Shown: piece after piece, positions 40,807-50,790 of the stretch
How the letters are laid out: each line of letters begins with the position of its first letter
Position numbering within the stretch: position 1 is the stretch's first letter
Source: Leclercia adecarboxylata
GTDB taxonomy: Bacteria; Pseudomonadota; Gammaproteobacteria; Enterobacterales; Enterobacteriaceae
Length of the DNA stretch: 64,000 nt
Assembly: GCF_006874705.1 (NCBI RefSeq)
Contig: NZ_CP035382.1
Coordinates: forward strand, 3,844,001-3,908,000
Reading direction: 5' to 3'
Program-made: the position numbers and the translations under genes
Notes under the pieces: generated by a model
Seen by the model: only the letters and a program-made list of their open reading frames with translations
Told to the model about the DNA's origin: nothing
Database searches by the model: none

Positions 40807-42116
40807 TACACACCTCGCGTCCACGGGAAGTTAAGCGCGGTACGCGCCAGGGTTTCGATGGCGATCGGCATCACCGACTCGTCGAAATCGAACTTTTCGT
40901 TGTGATGTCCAGCGCTGAGGGTGGTGCCAAAGACCATATAGGAGGCGAGACCGCCGTTCTGCTGAACGCGGGCCATCATCAGGGTGGCATCCTCCGATCC
41001 GGCAGGGGCTTTTACCTTATCGATGGCCTGTTCCACACCGGCAACCTGCGATGCCTGCTCGCGCAGGTAGTTCACCCATGCCGGAGAGGGGACGCTGGAG
41101 GTCGCTGCGCCCATCAGACGCAGTTCGGTGCTGACGCCGTGCATCGCCGCCGCGCCGTCAATGACCGCTTTTGCGCGCTCGAACATATAGTGATTAATGG
41201 CTTCGCTCTCGCCGCGGGTCTCTACCTTCAGCAGCGCGCTGGCGGGGACCACGTTACGACCGCTGCCCGCCTGCATTACGCCGACGTTCACGCGGGACGC
41301 GCCTTCGCTGTGCGGGGCGATGCTGTGCAGGCCAAGAGCTGCCTGGGCGGCGACCAGCAGGGCATTGCGACCCTCTTCGGGTTTGCCGCCCGCGTGCGCG
41401 GCCACGCCGGTAAAGCGCACATCAAATTTGGTGGTGGCCATAAAGTTATCGCTGCCGCAGATCACGGTGCCCGCCGGCACGCCGGTGCCGATGTGGATCG
41501 CGGTGAAGTAGTCCACGCCGTCAAGCGCGCCGGCGGCGACCATGGCCCGCGCGCCGCGGGTGCCCTCTTCGGCAGGCTGGAAGATGAGTTTGATGGTGCC
41601 GTTCAGCTGCGAGCGGTACTGCATCAGCAGGTGCGCCAGCCCGAGGCCAATGGTGGTGTGGCCGTCATGGGCGCAGGCATGCATCATGCCGCTGTTGCAG
41701 GAGGCAAAGCCTTCCCGGGCGGGGAGATGGTCACCCTGGATGGATTCATCCAGATCCAGCGCGTCCATGTCGACCCGAAACGCCAGCGTCGGCCCCGGGC
41801 GGCCGGTATTCAGCGTGGCAACAATGCCGGTAAAACCGCCTTCAAAGGCGCTGAGCCATTTTTCCGGCGCACCTTGCTGACGCGCGCGGGCAAAGGCCTG
41901 GGCCAGGGTGGCCTCGTCGGGCAGACCCATCCGGCTGTCGGCATCGACCACGTCGCGGCCCATCGCCAGCGTGTAGCCCAGTTGATCCAGTATCTCTGCG
42001 ACTTTTGCCGCGGTGCGGAACTCCACCCAGCCTGACTCCGCAAAGTGATGGAAATCGCGTCGCCAGGCGATGAGTTGCGGGAAGAGGGTTTGCAGGTCCT
42101 GCGCCAGTGTATGCAT
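40806..42116 (-). CDS. abgA: AbgA, p-aminobenzoyl-glutamate hydrolase subunit A
   Basis: AbgA is a 436-residue M20D amidohydrolase subunit. Motifs are [29 protein letters not shown] and [15 protein letters not shown]. The first metal motif reads HACAHDGH where E. coli has HACGHDGH, a conservative change. The ATG at 42116 has AGGA seven bases upstream and gives E. coli length; a start six codons earlier is possible. It is coupled to abgB and divergent from abgR. Confidence 0.95.
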   Translation of the reverse strand: MHTLAQDLQTLFPQLIAWRRDFHHFAESGWVEFRTAAKVAEILDQLGYTLAMGRDVVDADSRMGLPDEATLAQAFARARQQGAPEKWLSAFEGGFTGIVATLNTGRPGPTLAFRVDMDALDLDESIQGDHLPAREGFASCNSGMMHACAHDGHTTIGLGLAHLLMQYRSQLNGTIKLIFQPAEEGTRGARAMVAAGALDGVDYFTAIHIGTGVPAGTVICGSDNFMATTKFDVRFTGVAAHAGGKPEEGRNALLVAAQAALGLHSIAPHSEGASRVNVGVMQAGSGRNVVPASALLKVETRGESEAINHYMFERAKAVIDGAAAMHGVSTELRLMGAATSSVPSPAWVNYLREQASQVAGVEQAIDKVKAPAGSEDATLMMARVQQNGGLASYMVFGTTLSAGHHNEKFDFDESVMPIAIETLARTALNFPWTRGV

Positions 42117-42291
42117 ATCGTTTCCTGTCATCATTAGAATATGTGAACTCCTTCACACTGTGATAGTTTTTACTTATCACTAACCGTTTTTTCACAGATT
42201 TAACCGTTCGTGGCTTACCCTGGCACAATCAATTCCATTACAGTAGATGACAGTTTCTTTACTCTGATAGACAACGGTTATCGGTGCCGAC
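42117..42291. promoter_or_regulatory. Divergent abgA-abgR promoter region
   Basis: These 175 AT-rich bases separate abgA from its LysR regulator gene. AbgR is expected to bind here. I do not see a strong T-N11-A palindrome that can be singled out. Confidence 0.45.
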
Positions 42292-43200
42292 ATGACATTC
42301 CAGGTAAAATTTCATCAGCTGCGAGCCTTTGTGGAAGTGGCACAGCAGGGGAGCATCCGTGGGGCGGGTCGGGTGTTGAACCTGTCGCAGCCGGCGTTAA
42401 CCAAATCGATTAAAGAGCTGGAAGAGGGCATCGCGGCGCAGCTATTCATCCGCCGCAGCAAAGGGGTGACCTTAACCGAGTGCGGAGAGAGTTTTTACCA
42501 GCACGCCAGGCTGATACTTGAAGAGTTACGCAGCGCGCAGGACGATATTCGCCAGCGGCAGGGCCAGCAGGCCGGGCAGATTAATATCGGCATGGGCGCC
42601 AGTATTGCCCGCCTGTTAATGCCTGCGGTCATTACCCGTTTCCATCAGCAGCACCCGCAGGTCAAGGTGCGTATTATGGAGGGGCAATTAGTTTCGATGA
42701 TTAATGAATTACGCCAGGGGGAGCTTGATTTTACCATCAATACCTATTACCAGGGGCCGTATGATCATGAATTCACGTTCGAAAAATTGTTTGAGAAGCC
42801 TTTTGCGATATTTTGTCGGGCAGATCATCCGGCAATAGGTGCGGAATCCATTAATGCGTTGCTGAAATATAGCTGGACGATGCCAACCCCGCGAGGCAGT
42901 TATTATAAGCAACTGGAGGAGATGTTTTCCCACCGGGATCAGATCCCCCATATTGGCGTGGTATGTGAGACCTTTTCGTCCTGTATTAGCCTGGTGGCGC
43001 AGAGCGATTTTCTCAGCATACTGCCGCAGGAGCTGGGCTGCGACCCGCTGTTGGCCAACAGGCTGGTGATGTTGCCGGTGAAAGAGCCGTTACCGAAAGC
43101 GACCTATTACCTTATTCAACGAAGGGACTCCCGACAGACACCGCTGACCACCTCATTAATCACACAATTCAGACGTCATGCCCGGCAGGTTATTTATTAG
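42292..43200 (+). CDS. abgR: AbgR, LysR-family regulator of abgABT
   Basis: AbgR is a 302-residue LysR-type regulator. The N-terminal helix-turn-helix (FVEVAQQGSIRGAGRVLNLSQ) and the substrate-binding domain (IGMGASIARLLMPAVITRF) match E. coli AbgR. Position, divergent from abgA, supports control of the abg operon. The gene's 3' flank is AT-rich and holds no hairpin terminator that I recognise. Confidence 0.94.
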   Translation: MTFQVKFHQLRAFVEVAQQGSIRGAGRVLNLSQPALTKSIKELEEGIAAQLFIRRSKGVTLTECGESFYQHARLILEELRSAQDDIRQRQGQQAGQINIGMGASIARLLMPAVITRFHQQHPQVKVRIMEGQLVSMINELRQGELDFTINTYYQGPYDHEFTFEKLFEKPFAIFCRADHPAIGAESINALLKYSWTMPTPRGSYYKQLEEMFSHRDQIPHIGVVCETFSSCISLVAQSDFLSILPQELGCDPLLANRLVMLPVKEPLPKATYYLIQRRDSRQTPLTTSLITQFRRHARQVIY

Positions 43201-43545
43201 ACAGTATAAGGATAAAAAAATGGAGCCCGTCGACATCCAACAGACTCCACAGTACACACAGCATTGCTCCAGATGCAACTCTGCTTATTATTTCCGTTGT
43301 GCAGATAACTTCATATATAACATCTTTTAGTGATAAATAAAGGAATTAACGTAACGGGATCATAAAAATTTAATGTAAGTCATAAAGTTAATCATTAATA
43401 AAAATTAATTTCAGTCCACATGCATTATCCATTAAATTTAGTTTATTAATTATTGTTTTTGGAATGATTAACCGACCTGTAACGCCGCATTGAGCCACGT
43501 GAAAGGGGCAGGTATAGTACCCTGTCAGCTAAGCAGGAGGATGCC
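43201..43545. other. AT-rich intergenic region abgR-smrA
   Basis: These 345 bases carry no ORF with coding features and no clear repeat. The smrA promoter is expected in the AT-rich part around 43380-43470. AGGAGG at 43535-43540 is the smrA ribosome-binding site. Confidence 0.5.
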
Positions 43546-44109
43546 ATGAACCCAGACGATAAATCGCTTTTTCTCGATGCGATGGAGGATGTCCAGCCTC
43601 TCAGGCGTTGTACCGACGTCCACTGGCAGCCCGCCGCCACCCCACGCACTCGCCAGCCTGTGGACACCAGCCAGTTGGATAACTTTCTCACTACCGGCTT
43701 TCTGGATGTTCTGCCTCTGGCAGAGCCGCTGGCGTTTCAGCGGGAAGGGGTGCAACAGGGGGTATTCGATAAGCTGCGCTCGGGCAAATACCCCCGCGAG
43801 GCGAGCCTCACCTTATTGCGTCAGCCCGTGGAGCAGTGCCGCCAGCAGCTGTTTACCTTCATTCGCCAGGCGGAGCGTGACGGCTTGCGTAACCTGATTA
43901 TCATTCACGGTAAAGGGCGCGACGATAAGTCCCACGCCAACATCGTGCGCAGCTATCTGGCGCGCTGGCTGCCGGAGTTCGAGGCGGTACAGGCGTTTAC
44001 CGTGGCCCAGCCGCATCACGGCGGCAGCGGCGCCTGCTATGTTGCACTGCGCAAGTCCAGTGAGGCGAAGCTCGAAACCCGTGAGCGCCTGGCTAAACGC
44101 AGCCGCTAG
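43546..44109 (+). CDS. smrA: SmrA, Smr-domain DNA endonuclease
   Basis: This 187-residue protein matches E. coli SmrA/YdaL along its length. The C-terminal Smr domain (about residues 85-170) contains the LIIHGKGRDDK motif and the HGGSGACYVALRK end, as in the MutS2 C-terminal nuclease domain. E. coli SmrA has DNA nicking activity; its physiological role is unclear. An AGGAGG ribosome-binding site lies five bases upstream. The gene's end overlaps a LysR remnant. Confidence 0.94.
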   Translation: MNPDDKSLFLDAMEDVQPLRRCTDVHWQPAATPRTRQPVDTSQLDNFLTTGFLDVLPLAEPLAFQREGVQQGVFDKLRSGKYPREASLTLLRQPVEQCRQQLFTFIRQAERDGLRNLIIIHGKGRDDKSHANIVRSYLARWLPEFEAVQAFTVAQPHHGGSGACYVALRKSSEAKLETRERLAKRSR

Positions 44110-44327
44110 CCCAGCGCGGGCACGGCGTATCGGTGGGCGATGTCGCGCTGAGCCTGAACGCGCTGGAGAAGGGCCTGCTGGTGCGGCCCTTCTCACGCAT
44201 CGTCCGCACCGGCGATGGCTATTATCTGGTGTCGCCGGGCGACAGCAGTAAGCAGCAGGCCATTACCCGTCTGGGCGAGTATCTGCTGGCACACACCCCG
44301 GATATGGTACATTTGCGGGCTGAATGA
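44109..44327 (+). pseudogene. 3' remnant of a LysR-type regulator gene
   Basis: This frame encodes about 72 residues, including GDVALSLNALEKGLLVRPF and GDGYYLVSPGDSSKQQ, ending with a helix LGEYLLAH. That is the usual C-terminal end of a GcvA-like LysR substrate-binding domain. There is no helix-turn-helix or upstream part: the frame runs into the end of smrA. A deletion joining smrA to the LysR tail is the simplest explanation. The stop overlaps an ATG of the next gene (ATGA), suggesting that the intact regulator was once coupled to the dehydrogenase gene. Confidence 0.65.
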
Positions 44328-45307
44328 TTCTGACAGAACGCCGCGCATCCATGGAAAATACCGCATTACGCTACCGCCAGTTTGGTGAACCTGAATCTGT
44401 ACTCCAGAGGGAAATCAGCGAAAAAGCGCCGCTACAGCCGGGAATGCTCCGGGTGCAGATGCGACTCGCCCCGGTCAACGCCTCAGATCTGATCCCCATC
44501 ACCGGGGCCTACCGTCATCGCATCACGTTGCCCGCCATCGCCGGATATGAAGGCATGGGTCAGGTGATTGCCGTTCCGGACGGCGCTGCGCTTCTGCCGG
44601 GACAGCGGGTTTTGCCCCTGCGCGGGGAAGGCACCTGGCAGCAATATGTTGATTGCCCGGCGGCGCTGGCGATCCCGGTTCCCGATTTCGTTGAGGACGC
44701 GCTGGCGGCGCGGGCGTTTATCAACCCGATGGCGGCCTGGCTGATGCTCAACCTCTGGCCTGTGCAGGGTCAACGGGTACTGCTGACCGCCGCCGGGTCG
44801 GACTGCGCCATTCTGCTCGGGCAGTGGGCACAGCGGCGGGGGGCGACGGCGGTGTACGGCATTCACCGTTCGGCGATCCATGCCGACAGGCTGCGGGCAA
44901 TGGGGATCGTCCCGGTTGCGCAGCAGGACAGCGATACCGTGCGCGCCCTCGCCGCGTCCAGCGACATTGTCTATGACGCCACCGGCGGCGAGCTGGCCCA
45001 GACCATCCTCAATTCGATGCGCAGCAGCGCAACGTTTGTCTGCTACGGGCTGCTCTCAGGCCAGCCCTTTTCGTTACAACGTCATTTTCCGCCGACGCAC
45101 TGGTTCCATATTCGCAACCACTTCGCGGCGCTTAGCCCGCAGGCGTGGCAGGCGGCGTTTAGTGAAATCTGGCCGCTGCTGGCTGAGAGCCAGTACAGCG
45201 ACGCCATGCTGATCCCCTTTAGTGCCTGGCCGTCGGCGCTGGCCGGCTACCGCCAGGCGGGGCGTACCCACAAGCCGCTGCTGGACTTTACCCGCGATAA
45301 TCCTTAG
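44324..45307 (+). CDS. MDR-superfamily zinc-type dehydrogenase / quinone-reductase-like protein
   Basis: This protein of up to 327 residues has an N-terminal GroES-like domain ([33 protein letters not shown]) and a C-terminal Rossmann domain ([20 protein letters not shown]). It resembles trans-2-enoyl reductases and NADPH quinone reductases of the medium-chain dehydrogenase group. Cysteine and histidine zinc ligands are not evident. Start at 44324 would be coupled to the LysR remnant; the ATG at 44351 ([12 protein letters not shown]) is an equally good start. Its end overlaps the convergent tqsA by four bases. Confidence 0.85.
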   Translation: MILTERRASMENTALRYRQFGEPESVLQREISEKAPLQPGMLRVQMRLAPVNASDLIPITGAYRHRITLPAIAGYEGMGQVIAVPDGAALLPGQRVLPLRGEGTWQQYVDCPAALAIPVPDFVEDALAARAFINPMAAWLMLNLWPVQGQRVLLTAAGSDCAILLGQWAQRRGATAVYGIHRSAIHADRLRAMGIVPVAQQDSDTVRALAASSDIVYDATGGELAQTILNSMRSSATFVCYGLLSGQPFSLQRHFPPTHWFHIRNHFAALSPQAWQAAFSEIWPLLAESQYSDAMLIPFSAWPSALAGYRQAGRTHKPLLDFTRDNP

Positions 45308-46341
45308 TTCGCCCGGCTCATATCACTGAGCAGCAGCGCAATACTTTTGCCGCCGGTGGTCTGCTCCAGCGCAATCTTCACGATAATGGTCAGAGGCACC
45401 GACAGGAGCATCCCCACCGGCCCCAGCAGCCAGCCCCAGAAGATCAGCGACAGGAAAACTACCAGCGTGGAGAGGCCCAGCCCGCGCCCCATTAACCGGG
45501 GCTCGAGAATGTTGCCGAAGATCAGGTTGACGATCAGATACCCCGCCAGCAGCACCAGCGCCGGGTAAAAGCCGCTGAATACCAGCACCTGCGCAATGGG
45601 CGGGATGGCCGCCAGCACGGATCCGATGTTGGGGATATAGTTCAGGGCAAAGGCCAGCAGAGCCCAGACAAAGGCAAACCGTACCTCCAGCGCCGCCAGC
45701 ATCCCCCAGACCACCAGCCCGGTCACCAGGCTGATGGCGGTCTTCAGCACCAGATAGTGCGAGACGCTGTCGAGGGCGCGCTGAATGGCGGCCATCCCCT
45801 CTACCGGGCGTGACATCAGCGGCTGGAGCTTCGCCGGCAGCTGCGGCACCTCCAGCAGCATAAACACCACGGTCAGCAGCAGCAGAAAGATAGACGTCAT
45901 GGCACTGGAGAGCTGCGCCAGCAGGGCGGTTACCAGCGTCATGGCGGCATTAGGGTCGATATACTTCAGCAGCTCCTCCATCGACACTTCGATCCCGGCC
46001 CGCTGCAGCCAGGGCTCCAGATGCAGCAAAGGCACGGCCAGCGAGGTACGGTAGTGCGGCAGGGTGCGCGCCAGCTCATTCAGCGAGGTGCCCAGATAGG
46101 CCACCAGTAACGCCATAAAAACCACGATAAGCAGGATCGGCAGGACGATCGCCAGCACCCGAGGAAGACGCAGGCGCACCAGACGCCGCACCAGCGGGTG
46201 CAGCACCACGGCGATAAACAGCGCCAGGATAAAGGGCACAATAATATCCGCCGCAATGCGGATCCCCGTCAGCACAATCACCAGCATGCCGAGCATGATG
46301 ACTATTTTTAATCCGTTGAGGGTAATAATGGGTTTGGCCAT
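45304..46341 (-). CDS. tqsA: TqsA (YdgG), AI-2E-family membrane protein
   Basis: TqsA is a 345-residue inner-membrane protein of the AI-2E/UPF0118 family with about eight membrane segments, matching E. coli TqsA throughout ([40 protein letters not shown]). It was described as affecting export of the quorum signal AI-2 and biofilm formation. Family members are also linked to ion antiport. It is divergent from mdtJI. Confidence 0.95.
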   Translation of the reverse strand: MAKPIITLNGLKIVIMLGMLVIVLTGIRIAADIIVPFILALFIAVVLHPLVRRLVRLRLPRVLAIVLPILLIVVFMALLVAYLGTSLNELARTLPHYRTSLAVPLLHLEPWLQRAGIEVSMEELLKYIDPNAAMTLVTALLAQLSSAMTSIFLLLLTVVFMLLEVPQLPAKLQPLMSRPVEGMAAIQRALDSVSHYLVLKTAISLVTGLVVWGMLAALEVRFAFVWALLAFALNYIPNIGSVLAAIPPIAQVLVFSGFYPALVLLAGYLIVNLIFGNILEPRLMGRGLGLSTLVVFLSLIFWGWLLGPVGMLLSVPLTIIVKIALEQTTGGKSIALLLSDMSRAN

Positions 46342-46544
46342 GCTGGCTCCTGATGCCGTCCTTTTTATATATTCTAACGGCGCGGCGCTTTTAATAAATT
46401 AACCAAACGCAAACGGCGAGGGTAAAGAAATGAAAAGGCTTTGAGTAAAATCCTGGCTTATGGTAAAAATCAGCTGTGTTTAACTACCGGAGACAATTTT
46501 CATCTGCACTGACGAGAAGCAACACCGCAGATAATTGTAATTTT

Positions 46545-46643
46545 ATGGACAATCTGTTCAGGATCTATTTTTCAAACCTCTCTGTTTTACTCTCCTCTTT
46601 TTGCCTGCTGTCTGGCGAGCAACACTGGCGCACCGCGCTGTAG
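46545..46643 (+). CDS. mdtU: Short upstream ORF in the mdtJI leader, resembling mdtU
   Basis: A 32-codon frame starts MDNLFRIYFSNLSVLLSSFC and ends QHWRTAL, about 115 bases before mdtJ. A short leader peptide of this kind (MdtU, 34 residues) has been described upstream of E. coli mdtJI and links expression to polyamines. Position and size fit, but I cannot compare the sequences exactly. No strong ribosome-binding site is visible, so translation is an inference. Confidence 0.55.
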   Translation: MDNLFRIYFSNLSVLLSSFCLLSGEQHWRTAL

Positions 46644-46757
46644 ACCCTCTCTCTGCCTGAGCTGGCGCCTTGCGCCCGGCTGAATCTTCATTCGTTTTTA
46701 CCCGGCTGCCACCACTGGCGAGCCGCGAAGGATTATATTCTCAAGCAGGAGAAAAAC

Positions 46758-47120
46758 ATGTTTTACTGGATCCTCTTAGCCCTGGCTATTATTGCTGAAA
46801 TAACCGGCACCCTCTCAATGAAATGGGCCAGCGTCAGCGGCGGTCACACCGGTTATATTTTAATGCTGTCGATGATTGCGCTGTCCTATATTTTCTTGTC
46901 TTTTGCGGTTAAAAAAATCGCGCTGGGCGTAGCCTATGCATTATGGGAAGGGGTAGGTATTTTCTTAATCACCCTGTTTAGCGTTTTACTGTTTGATGAG
47001 TCGCTGTCGCTGATGAAAATGGCCGGACTGACGACGCTGGTAGCGGGAATAATATTCATCAAATCCGGCACCCGCAAACCGGTAAAACAGCGCAAGGAGG
47101 CGACCCATGCCACAGTTTGA
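46758..47120 (+). CDS. mdtJ: MdtJ, spermidine exporter subunit (SMR family)
   Basis: MdtJ is a 120-residue small multidrug resistance protein with four membrane segments. With MdtI it forms a spermidine/drug exporter in the inner membrane. The conserved glutamate in [14 protein letters not shown] is present. The CDS overlaps mdtI by 14 bases, and a GGAG ribosome-binding site precedes the ATG. A long leader with a short ORF precedes it. Confidence 0.95.
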   Translation: MFYWILLALAIIAEITGTLSMKWASVSGGHTGYILMLSMIALSYIFLSFAVKKIALGVAYALWEGVGIFLITLFSVLLFDESLSLMKMAGLTTLVAGIIFIKSGTRKPVKQRKEATHATV

Positions 47121-47436
47121 GTGGGTACATGGCGCCTGGCTGGCGCTGGCGATCGTCCTGGAGATTGCCGCTAACGTGCTGCTGAAGTTTTCCGACGGTT
47201 TTCGCCGCAAAGCCTATGGTCTGCTGTCGATTGCGGCGGTACTGGGCGCGTTCAGCGCCCTGTCGCAGGCGGTTAAAGGTATTGAGCTGTCGGTGGCCTA
47301 TGCCCTGTGGGGCGGGTTCGGGATTGCGGCGACGCTGGCGGCGGGCTGGATCCTGTTTGGTCAGCGGCTGAACCAGAAGGGCTGGATTGGCCTGCTTCTG
47401 CTTCTGGCCGGGATGATCATGATAAAACTGGCCTGA
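47107..47436 (+). CDS. mdtI: MdtI, spermidine exporter subunit (SMR family)
   Basis: MdtI is a 109-residue four-helix SMR partner of MdtJ. The membrane glutamate lies in [16 protein letters not shown] and the family end [14 protein letters not shown] is present. Its start lies within mdtJ (AGGAGG upstream of the ATG), so the two subunits are made together. A strong hairpin follows. Confidence 0.95.
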   Translation: MPQFEWVHGAWLALAIVLEIAANVLLKFSDGFRRKAYGLLSIAAVLGAFSALSQAVKGIELSVAYALWGGFGIAATLAAGWILFGQRLNQKGWIGLLLLLAGMIMIKLA

Positions 47437-47441
47437 TAACG

Positions 47442-47467
47442 TCGCTGCCTGTCATTACAGGCAGCGA
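47442..47467 (+). terminator. Hairpin after mdtI
   Basis: An 11-base perfect stem TCGCTGCCTGT / ACAGGCAGCGA with loop CATT lies 6 bases past the mdtI stop. It has only a weak T-rich tail, so it may be a terminator or a 3' stabilising stem. Confidence 0.65.
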
Positions 47468-47522
47468 AATTCATCTCCTGTATTACGCTTAGACTGAAAG
47501 CCTTAAAAAGGACGAGGAATGA

Positions 47523-49685
47523 ATGCATACCCCTTTAAGCTGGCGTAAAATCCCCTCTGCGAAAACTTTGTTTGTCATGATTTTTATGGCAGGGCTCGGC
47601 TTAATTTTCTCCGTTGTGACCCTGCTGTACCTCTCGCTGAACCTCATCAGCAGTAAAGCCAATGAAATCGACGAGCAGCGTACGGCCCTCTCCGTGCAGG
47701 GCGCCGTTCAGACCTCGATTAACCGGGTCTGGTCGCTGGTGATCGACAACGCCGTCTGGGATGACGCGGTGCGCGAAGCCTATCGTCCGGCGCTGGACAT
47801 AGACTGGCTCTACAACACCTGGGGGGCGGGCTATAAGGTCAATAACCTGTATGACGGCACCTTTGTACTCGACGAACGCTTCCGGGTGCTGTGGGGATCG
47901 TTTAAAAGCCAGCCTTTCGCGGAAAAAAACCTCGACTTCTTTGGCGATGGCTTAAAGTCGCTGATCCTGATGCACACCAACGCCCTGAAATCGGATAAAA
48001 ACATCTATGCCGGGATCACCCGCACCCGGGCGGGGATCGCCTTCGTGGGCGTCGGACTGATCCGCCCGACGATAGGCAGTTTGCAGGCGGGGGACAATAC
48101 CCGCCGCTTTCTGGTCATCACCCGCCACATCAATCCGCAAATTTTGCGCGATCTGGGAAACACCTTTCAGATCGACGACCTGACCTTCACCCCGGAGCAG
48201 GTCAGCGACGTTAACGTGCCGCTGAAGAGCTCTTCGGGGGAGGTGCTGGGGTATCTGTCGTGGAAGCCGCGCCTGCCGGGGGCTGCCGCGGCCAAAGCTG
48301 CTTCGCTGGATATCACCCAGATCGTGCTCTTCACCGCAGCGCTGATCCTGCTGTTTATCCTCTTCAGCTGCGTGGGGCTGTATAAACTGGCACGCGGTGA
48401 GAACCTGGCGCGAAAGGTGGCGCGCACCGACTGGCTCAGCCATTTACCTAACCGCCGGGCATTGATTGAAGAGCTGGAGCGGGTGAGCCAGCGCGGCGAT
48501 ACCGATCGTAAAAGCGTGGTCTTTATCGATCTCGACGGCTTTAAAGACGTCAATGATATCTACGGCCACGAGGTGGGCGATGAGCTGATCGTTATCATTG
48601 CCGGCGCGCTACGCGACAACGTGCCGAAAGACGGCATGCTGGCCCGCATGGGCGGGGATGAGTTTGCCATGACCATCGGCGGGGACAACGCCGAAGCGCT
48701 GGCCTCCGCCTTTGCAGGTTTTGTTCTCGATTATCTGCACAATGCGATCCGCGTCGGGGAGCGCACCATCCATATTGGCGCCAGCATCGGTATTGCCAGC
48801 GGCACCCTGGTGGAGTGCACCAGCTCCGAGCTGTTCCGTCGCGCCGATATCGCCATGTACCACTCCAAAATCACCGGCAAGGGGCGGGTGACGCACTACG
48901 ATACGGAGCTGAACAGCGTGCGTGAGCGCCAGGTGGCGATTGAGAGTCAGATCCGCAGCGGCCTTGAGCGCGACGAGTTCGATGTCTGGTATCAGCCAAT
49001 CATCGATGCGCGCAGCCAGAAGATGGTCAGCGTGGAGGCGCTGGTGCGCTGGCCGCGCCGCCCGGAGGGGCCGCTGCCGCCGGACGTGTTTATCACTATC
49101 GCGGAGACCAGCGGGCTGATTTATGGTCTGGGGCAGTTTGTTCTGCGCCGGGCCTGTCAGGATCTGGAGCCTTATGCGGATTTGAAACTGTCGGTCAACA
49201 TCTCGCCCGCGCAGTTCCGCGACCCGGAATTTGAGGCCAAAGTGGAAGGCGCCCTCGACGTCAGCCACTTCCCGGCCACGCGCCTGCAGCTGGAGGTGAC
49301 GGAAACCTACGTTCTGGAAAATCCCGAGCGGGCGCGTTCTGCTATCAACAATCTCAGAGCCCAGGGGATCGCCGTGGCGCTGGATGATTTTGGCACCGGC
49401 TACTCCAGCATCGGCTATCTCAGGCGCTTTAACTTCGACACCATCAAGATCGACAAATCGCTGGCCGGGCTGGTGGATCATGACGAGCAGGCCGCGGCTC
49501 TGGTCAGCGGCACGGTGCGCATCGCCAGCGCCCTCGGGATGACCGTCGTGGCCGAAGGGGTGGAGAACGAGATACAGATGAAACTGCTGCGGCTGGCGGG
49601 CTGCGATCAGCTGCAGGGCTTCTGGTACAGCCAGCCGATGCCGATAGAGGCGATCATGGCGCTACGCCAGCGGCGGCAGTGCTAA
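47523..49685 (+). CDS. Membrane GGDEF-EAL protein with periplasmic CHASE4 sensor
   Basis: This 720-residue protein is built as membrane segment (about 15-40), CHASE4-type periplasmic domain (about 55-250), second membrane segment (about 265-290), GGDEF domain with MGGDEF near residue 376, and EAL domain. The EAL motif (VEALVRWP) lies near 503, DDFGTGYSS near 620 and the VVAEGVE loop near 678. Both cyclase and phosphodiesterase signature residues are intact, so it may make or break cyclic di-GMP, or use GGDEF to sense GTP. The ligand of CHASE4 is unknown. It ends one base before the convergent ydgD stop. Confidence 0.9.
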   Translation: MHTPLSWRKIPSAKTLFVMIFMAGLGLIFSVVTLLYLSLNLISSKANEIDEQRTALSVQGAVQTSINRVWSLVIDNAVWDDAVREAYRPALDIDWLYNTWGAGYKVNNLYDGTFVLDERFRVLWGSFKSQPFAEKNLDFFGDGLKSLILMHTNALKSDKNIYAGITRTRAGIAFVGVGLIRPTIGSLQAGDNTRRFLVITRHINPQILRDLGNTFQIDDLTFTPEQVSDVNVPLKSSSGEVLGYLSWKPRLPGAAAAKAASLDITQIVLFTAALILLFILFSCVGLYKLARGENLARKVARTDWLSHLPNRRALIEELERVSQRGDTDRKSVVFIDLDGFKDVNDIYGHEVGDELIVIIAGALRDNVPKDGMLARMGGDEFAMTIGGDNAEALASAFAGFVLDYLHNAIRVGERTIHIGASIGIASGTLVECTSSELFRRADIAMYHSKITGKGRVTHYDTELNSVRERQVAIESQIRSGLERDEFDVWYQPIIDARSQKMVSVEALVRWPRRPEGPLPPDVFITIAETSGLIYGLGQFVLRRACQDLEPYADLKLSVNISPAQFRDPEFEAKVEGALDVSHFPATRLQLEVTETYVLENPERARSAINNLRAQGIAVALDDFGTGYSSIGYLRRFNFDTIKIDKSLAGLVDHDEQAAALVSGTVRIASALGMTVVAEGVENEIQMKLLRLAGCDQLQGFWYSQPMPIEAIMALRQRRQC

Positions 49686-49686
49686 A

Positions 49687-50511
49687 TCACTGCCGGGCCA
49701 GCTCTTCCAGCTTGTCACGAAAGCCGGTAATCGACAGGGCGCGGTTGTCCGCCCGCCAGCGATCTTTCGCCGCCGGAGCGGAGCTTTGTACCCCGATGAC
49801 CTGCCAGCCTTCGGCGGTTTTCAGCATCAGCGGCGAGCCGCTGTCGCCGGGCAGGGTATCGCACTGATGCGACAGCACGCCGGTTTGCGCCCAGCCGGTG
49901 ACGATACAGTCCTGATGGGTATAGAGCACGTCGAGATGATCTTCCGGATAGCCTGCCTGGTTCACCTTGCGGTCGGCCGCTTTCAGGGCGGCGGTCAGGG
50001 CGTCTTTGTCGCCGGTAAACAGCGGCAGCGGGGTGATCCCCGATGGCGGATTACGCAGCACCACCAGACCAAAATCCCAGGAGGCGGCAGAAGGCGGCAC
50101 GATCCAGCCATCGCCGTCGGCTTTCAGCCGTCGTCCCAGTGACGCCGGGACGCGCCCTTCAATGCCGTGGATCTCATAGCGCCAGCTGCCTTTTAGCGAC
50201 ACGAAGCGCAGGGCAACGGCGGTATCCGGTTTACCGTGTGGCGGCACAAGCAGGCAGTGGCCGGCGGTCAGCGCCAGCTGAGGGGTGATGAGGGTCGCAG
50301 TACACAGATTTCCACTGGCGGTTTCCAGCTGGCCAATGGCATCCCACGGCGAGCGGGAAGGATCGGCGACACGCGTGCGGTCGTCATGACCAAAAAACAG
50401 CGTTTGTACCTCTTTTTTGACGTTCGCAGCGTCGACACCGCCATCGTCCGCATGACTCAGCCCAGAAAAGAGAAAAAACGTTCCCAGTACAACCACAACA
50501 GATTTACGCAT
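49687..50511 (-). CDS. ydgD: YdgD, exported trypsin-like serine protease
   Basis: YdgD is a 274-residue periplasmic protease-like protein of family S1. A signal peptide ends near SGLSHA. The catalytic triad is visible: H85 in LTAGHC, D146 in SWDFGLVVL and S224 in PGDSGSP. Four or more cysteines suggest disulfides. The substrate in E. coli is not known. Together with ydgU and asr it has the same order as in E. coli. Confidence 0.94.
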   Translation of the reverse strand: MRKSVVVVLGTFFLFSGLSHADDGGVDAANVKKEVQTLFFGHDDRTRVADPSRSPWDAIGQLETASGNLCTATLITPQLALTAGHCLLVPPHGKPDTAVALRFVSLKGSWRYEIHGIEGRVPASLGRRLKADGDGWIVPPSAASWDFGLVVLRNPPSGITPLPLFTGDKDALTAALKAADRKVNQAGYPEDHLDVLYTHQDCIVTGWAQTGVLSHQCDTLPGDSGSPLMLKTAEGWQVIGVQSSAPAAKDRWRADNRALSITGFRDKLEELARQ

Positions 50512-50614
50512 ATCACACTCTGAAGGGGGATAATTATGATTATTAAATATGAACCCTGGTTAATAACTATAGACGGGACAGCGCGAAAGTGGGAGTAAAA
50601 TCAGCGTGCTACAC

Positions 50615-50698
50615 TCAGGAAATATAAAACACACTGGCGACAAGTGCGCACAAAATAAGCGTTATAAGAATGAACTCAAACCGATAGCGCTGAAACAT
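50615..50698 (-). CDS. ydgU: YdgU, 27-residue single-pass membrane protein
   Basis: This very short gene encodes MFQRYRFEFILITLILCALV followed by ASVFYIS. It matches the pattern of E. coli YdgU, a small membrane protein encoded between asr and ydgD. A GGAGGG ribosome-binding site is ideally placed before the ATG. One hydrophobic helix spans most of the length. It lies downstream of the asr terminator, so read-through or its own promoter must supply expression. Confidence 0.85.
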   Translation of the reverse strand: MFQRYRFEFILITLILCALVASVFYIS

Positions 50699-50719
50699 AA
50701 CGCCCTCCGGATAGAAAAA

Positions 50720-50749
50720 CGGCGCTGCGACCTTGGGGGTTCAGCGCCG
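50720..50749 (-). terminator. Terminator of asr
   Basis: Stem CGGCGCTG / CAGCGCCG with a 14-base loop, followed leftwards by TTTTTC. It lies 42 bases past the asr stop and before ydgU. Confidence 0.75.
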
Positions 50750-50790
50750 GAGACCAACGCGCCCCTCAGGGCACGTTAAGGTAAGTCGGC

